DNA of 64,000 nt, from contig OX337237.1 of NCBI GenBank assembly GCA_946965045.2, positions 1,922,001 through 1,986,000 on the forward strand, given 5' to 3'. The notes under the pieces are model-generated. The model made no database searches. It worked only from the letters and a program-made list of their open reading frames with translations, and was not told the origin of the DNA. The DNA comes from Epithemia pelagica (lineage: Eukaryota > Bacillariophyta > Bacillariophyceae > Surirellales > Surirellaceae). The first letter of the stretch is position 1; the number at the start of each line of letters is the position of its first letter. A program made the translations under genes and the position numbers. Positions 61,107 to 64,000 of the stretch are shown one piece after another.

Positions 61107-63456
61107 GCATAATATCGTCTCGAACAAATGAAGGTAATCAAGGTAAGGCTCTCTGTCATCATCATCCCAAATGGATCTGTATGCTTCTGGGTCGTCTTGA
61201 AAGGTTGGATCTATAGTAACGTGCGTTGATGTGACGGTGTTTTTGTCGTCGTCTTCTGGATCCGGTGTAACCCCGGTTATATCCACGGCACTCTCATTAT
61301 CACTTTCCTCTCCTCTTGTATGTTCCACTAGTTCTCTTTCATTTTTTGATTGTTTACTCTCTCTTTTCTTCCATTCACCAACCATTTTTTCCCATTTCTT
61401 TTTCATTGTATCCGCAAATATAAGCTGTCCCCTGATAGTGACACAAACATTATTCCAACCCATTCATTTGCAGTGATGTTGGATACATTACTGATCCCAG
61501 CAGAAAACATCGTCTTGGGGCAACCATGTGTTGAGGAATATGAAAACAGTGTTTGGCGATTCGCGCGGAAAATTGAATTGTACAGGTAATCGAACATTGC
61601 CCTTTCTGTTTTTGTCATCATATTGAAAAAGTTCATCATGATATACCTGACCACACCTGTTTTCAAAGTATGCATTACATCACAACAAGCGGCTGTTGTG
61701 ATCCCATGTTCTTTATTCATGCCTTCACCCATATACAATTGAGTCAATATACTGTCTACCTTGTATTGGCCTATTTCTTGCAAGATTTTTTCTGATTCTT
61801 TCACCTTGACTGTAATGTCCCGATTGTTATGGCTTTCTGACTCGACAAGTGGTTCCCCATCATTATTCAAACCCATTGCAGTTAGACTGAGTTCTCGTAT
61901 TTTATCACTTCGTAAGTTATGACATTCATGCCAAGGATAACTTGCTTCGACGGGAAGAATATCACAAGCCCATGTAAGACGACCGACCTTGGCATGGTTT
62001 GAGGCATATCGACCAACCAAATTATCCTGTGATTTGGCATCACCTTTAATGGCAATCAAGGGTAAGATCAATTTGACAACACGTTCATGACCGTGTAAAC
62101 GGAGTCTCATCCATAATCCTCCTTTCTCATGGATCCGATGAAGGGCTTGGAATAAGACTCTTAGTTGGGAATGATAATTGCGACAGGGTGCTCCTTTGGA
62201 TTGTATATGTTTTGCCGCGGATGATTTTCTATCGAGATCAGAGACCAAACCCAATATTATCTGGCGTTCTGGTTTCCTCATTTCAGATAGAGTCAAGAAA
62301 GACGGAACCATCACAACAGGTTCTGCCGTGAATCGGCCATCTTGAGTTGCATGAGTCTTGTCTGTGTAACAGACCAAACCAACAACAAAAGCATCTTTGT
62401 CACACTTATACTTCTCGACTGTTTTCTGGAATACCATTCCATCCTGGATATTCTCAAGTAGAAGGTTTGGTTCATATGGCTTGTAAGGGTCATCTCTGTC
62501 GAGTATTGTATTCACTGGTTTTGACACTTCAGGATCTTGTAGCACTCTTTGCAGCTGATGGATAAAATCAAAAACAACCGTCTTGATGGATTTCTCACTT
62601 GATGGAATCAGAGTTCCTTGTTTTTCGGTATATTCCAAAGGAACTGCTATTCGCCCAGGTTTTGGAAAATCACTCAATTTATTCTTTAAAAAACGCGAAA
62701 CAACAGTCTCCCGTTTTGGTTGTTTCGTTTCGAAAAAAGACGGACCGCATCGAATATATATCTCTCTAGCCCATGATACAATTTGGTCAAAAAGATAATT
62801 CGGACATCCCGCTGAGCGCAGTATCAAAAGAAGCAATGTAAGGGCACGGTCATCCTCTGAAACCACCACGGTATCATGTTCCAAAAACAGTGGAAAATTG
62901 ATTGGATTTATCTTTGAATTGAAGTTGATAATAGTTCTCATGTCTCCTGGCATATTACTATTCAGGTTGTTGGTTTTTGCAGGATCTCTCTCTTTCATTG
63001 TCGTCTCTTGCTCTTGGTCTTCCTATGACACATCATGCCTGTCCTGCATGAGTCCATCTTTCCTGCTCCTGTCCTGTATCAAACTATCTTCATCCATGTC
63101 CAAGTTCTCATCGAGTAAGTCTTCATATGTCATTGTTGTTTGAACAATTTCATTGTCAAAATGATAGATACTTTTTCAGCCACTGTCGAGTTCTCACCAA
63201 TATTATATTCAATTTGATCACCATGACCTTCATCAACACCAAGCTCTGTAATATATTGACAAGAACTACCTTCATCCGTTGGATGTGTTGTTCGTGTATT
63301 ACTTTGTTTACCAATCAATGACTGTTTCGATCTATGAAATCCTTCACCACAAAACGTGCAAAAACGATCATACTTCCCGCTATTCGATAATGTATATCTT
63401 GATTGCTCTGGATTCTCATTTGTACCGTGTGGGAGTTGCTTCCTCTTTCTCCCCAT

Positions 63457-63962
63457 GGCCGTTCTAAAGTTTTCTTGTTATTCCCTTTGGAATCGAATAC
63501 AATGCAACAACCAACGAAGGTGGACGAAGAAAATAATGACATCAGTGTCGTGCGTACTTAGGTACGTGGTCAACCCTGCTTCCGGGGGAGAAATATTATA
63601 AATATTTCTGGGGGATATAACGGTCGAAAATTTTTTTTCAACACTGGAAAGAAAATTCGTTGCAAGCGTGCAGGTCTAAAACGGGAAACCTGATTTCTCG
63701 GCTGTTGGCAAAATTTCAAACTGAAATAAATACAGAACGATTCCAACCAAAGCAAGTAAAAGAATTTCAAACCATGATACCAACCTAGTCTGAAGACGAT
63801 GTGTTTTGAAACCTGGAACCAGGACTCGTTGTTTCTTTCTAGTTCATTGATTTGGAACAGTGCTCAGGTTACCCATAAAGTGAAAGAAGTGTGGACAAAA
63901 AGGCAACGACCGGTAGACGCGTACAGGTGGATCGAGGAGGAAGCAGTGCCCGTCAAAAGGCA
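63457..63962. promoter_or_regulatory. Divergent intergenic region, second copy
   Basis: Same sequence as 468-973 apart from one base near 63471. Separates the broken transposase from the charged-protein gene. Confidence 0.45.
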
Positions 63963-64000
63963 ATGAGTGACCGCAACCAAGCATACAGAGACAGACGCGA
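63963..64000 (+). CDS. Start of small charged cargo protein, second copy, partial
   Basis: MSDRNQAYRDRR, identical to the left copy from ATG 974; continues beyond the window. Confidence 0.5.
   Translation, partial: MSDRNQAYRDRR

Larger units (their letters stand above)
59653..63456 (-). pseudogene. Plavaka-like (CACTA-related) transposase, degraded
   Basis: The N-terminus at 63456 matches the left copy but lacks 15 residues of its zinc finger and is frameshifted by a 7-base deletion; TAG at 63025-63023 follows. 62998-61403 (531 residues): FPLFLEHDTVVVSEDDRALT, CYTDKTHATQDGRFTAEPVV (candidate catalytic Asp in DKT), MRKPERQIILGLVSDLDRKS and LMGEGMNKEHGI-like helices. 61463-61002 overlaps in another frame and is cut by the 50-base duplication. 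61044-59653 (463 residues): GKTSLDMTFPAFAKEFLQIH, then IRSHPNYQSDGPWRDWVLAK, like the Plavaka C-terminus (..HPxY....WxDWV..). The superfamily name is by motif resemblance; an active enzyme would be roughly 1,200 residues. Confidence 0.6.
49778..64000. mobile_element. Multi-gene Plavaka-like DNA transposon, right copy (degraded, 5' end complete)
   Basis: Begins at ACATCTAAGGG (49777-49787), directly after a gag fragment, and runs past the window end. Contents in order: terminal and subterminal repeats; plus-strand cargo (50948-54227, 54567-57834, 57838-59607); minus-strand transposase (63456-59653); divergent intergenic region; start of the charged-protein gene (63963 on). The last 959 bases equal bases 1-1011 apart from a 45-base and a 7-base deletion and a few substitutions. 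A mariner is nested at 54850-56775. By comparison with the left copy the full element should end about 2.3 kb past the window, for a total near 16.5 kb. Confidence 0.65.
63042..64000. repeat. Direct copy of bases 1-1011
   Basis: Near-identical to the window start. Differences: a 7-base deletion near 63174, a 45-base deletion near 63331 that removes the zinc-finger core, and about ten substitutions, almost all in the coding part. From 63457 on I found one difference in 544 bases. The copy is cut by the window end. Confidence 0.95.

Overview
Eukaryotic genomic DNA packed with transposable elements (TEs), most likely from a stramenopile, probably a pennate diatom. This organism call is inference. 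It rests on GT-AG splicing, on Ty1/copia-like retroelements with proteases reading DSGAS, DSHAD or DNQST, and on plant-type mariner, piggyBac, pogo, hAT, Penelope-like and non-LTR fragments lying together. I saw no rRNA, tRNA, CRISPR array, bacterial operon or clear host housekeeping gene. Almost every recognisable reading frame belongs to a mobile element, and most are truncated or frameshifted.

Layout. 1-3303: right-hand end of a large multi-gene DNA transposon (provisionally Plavaka-like, CACTA-related) with the start of an intact transposase, a small charged-protein gene and a spliced gene of unknown function. 3298-9000: copia-like element on the minus strand, cut inside its gag-protease frame by that transposon. 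9000-15000: mostly non-coding, with a tandem repeat, a reverse-transcriptase (RT) scrap and an inverted repeat. 15-28 kb: hAT relic, scraps of non-LTR RT, Pif1-like helicase, tyrosine recombinase, a second diverged Plavaka-like fragment fused to an RT tail, a cluster of short palindromes, gag-like and Penelope-like RT pieces. 28-37 kb: three copies of an unrecognised protein family among gag, protease and RT fragments. 37-49.8 kb: copia gag, pogo, a possible 2OG-oxygenase fragment, copia RT/RNase H, piggyBac, retroviral-type proteases, integrase, non-LTR RT and gag pieces. 49,778-64,000: a second, longer copy of the 1-3303 transposon, carrying a Ulp1-like gene with a 20-residue repeat array, a RING/Cys-rich gene interrupted by an intact mariner, a disordered-protein region, the degraded transposase, and then the same divergent promoter region and first cargo gene as at the left edge.

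How it fits together. The first 1011 bases and the last 959 bases are near-identical copies. Combining them gives the element order: left end, cargo genes on plus, transposase on minus, divergent intergenic region, two more cargo genes on plus, right end. Both visible ends carry ACATCTRAGGG in inverted orientation, and both abut retroelement coding sequence. The left copy keeps its zinc finger and an open frame. The right copy has lost the finger and carries a 7-bp deletion, a nonsense codon, a 50-bp tandem duplication and probable further frameshifts. This transposon with its unusual cargo is the most interesting system in the window.
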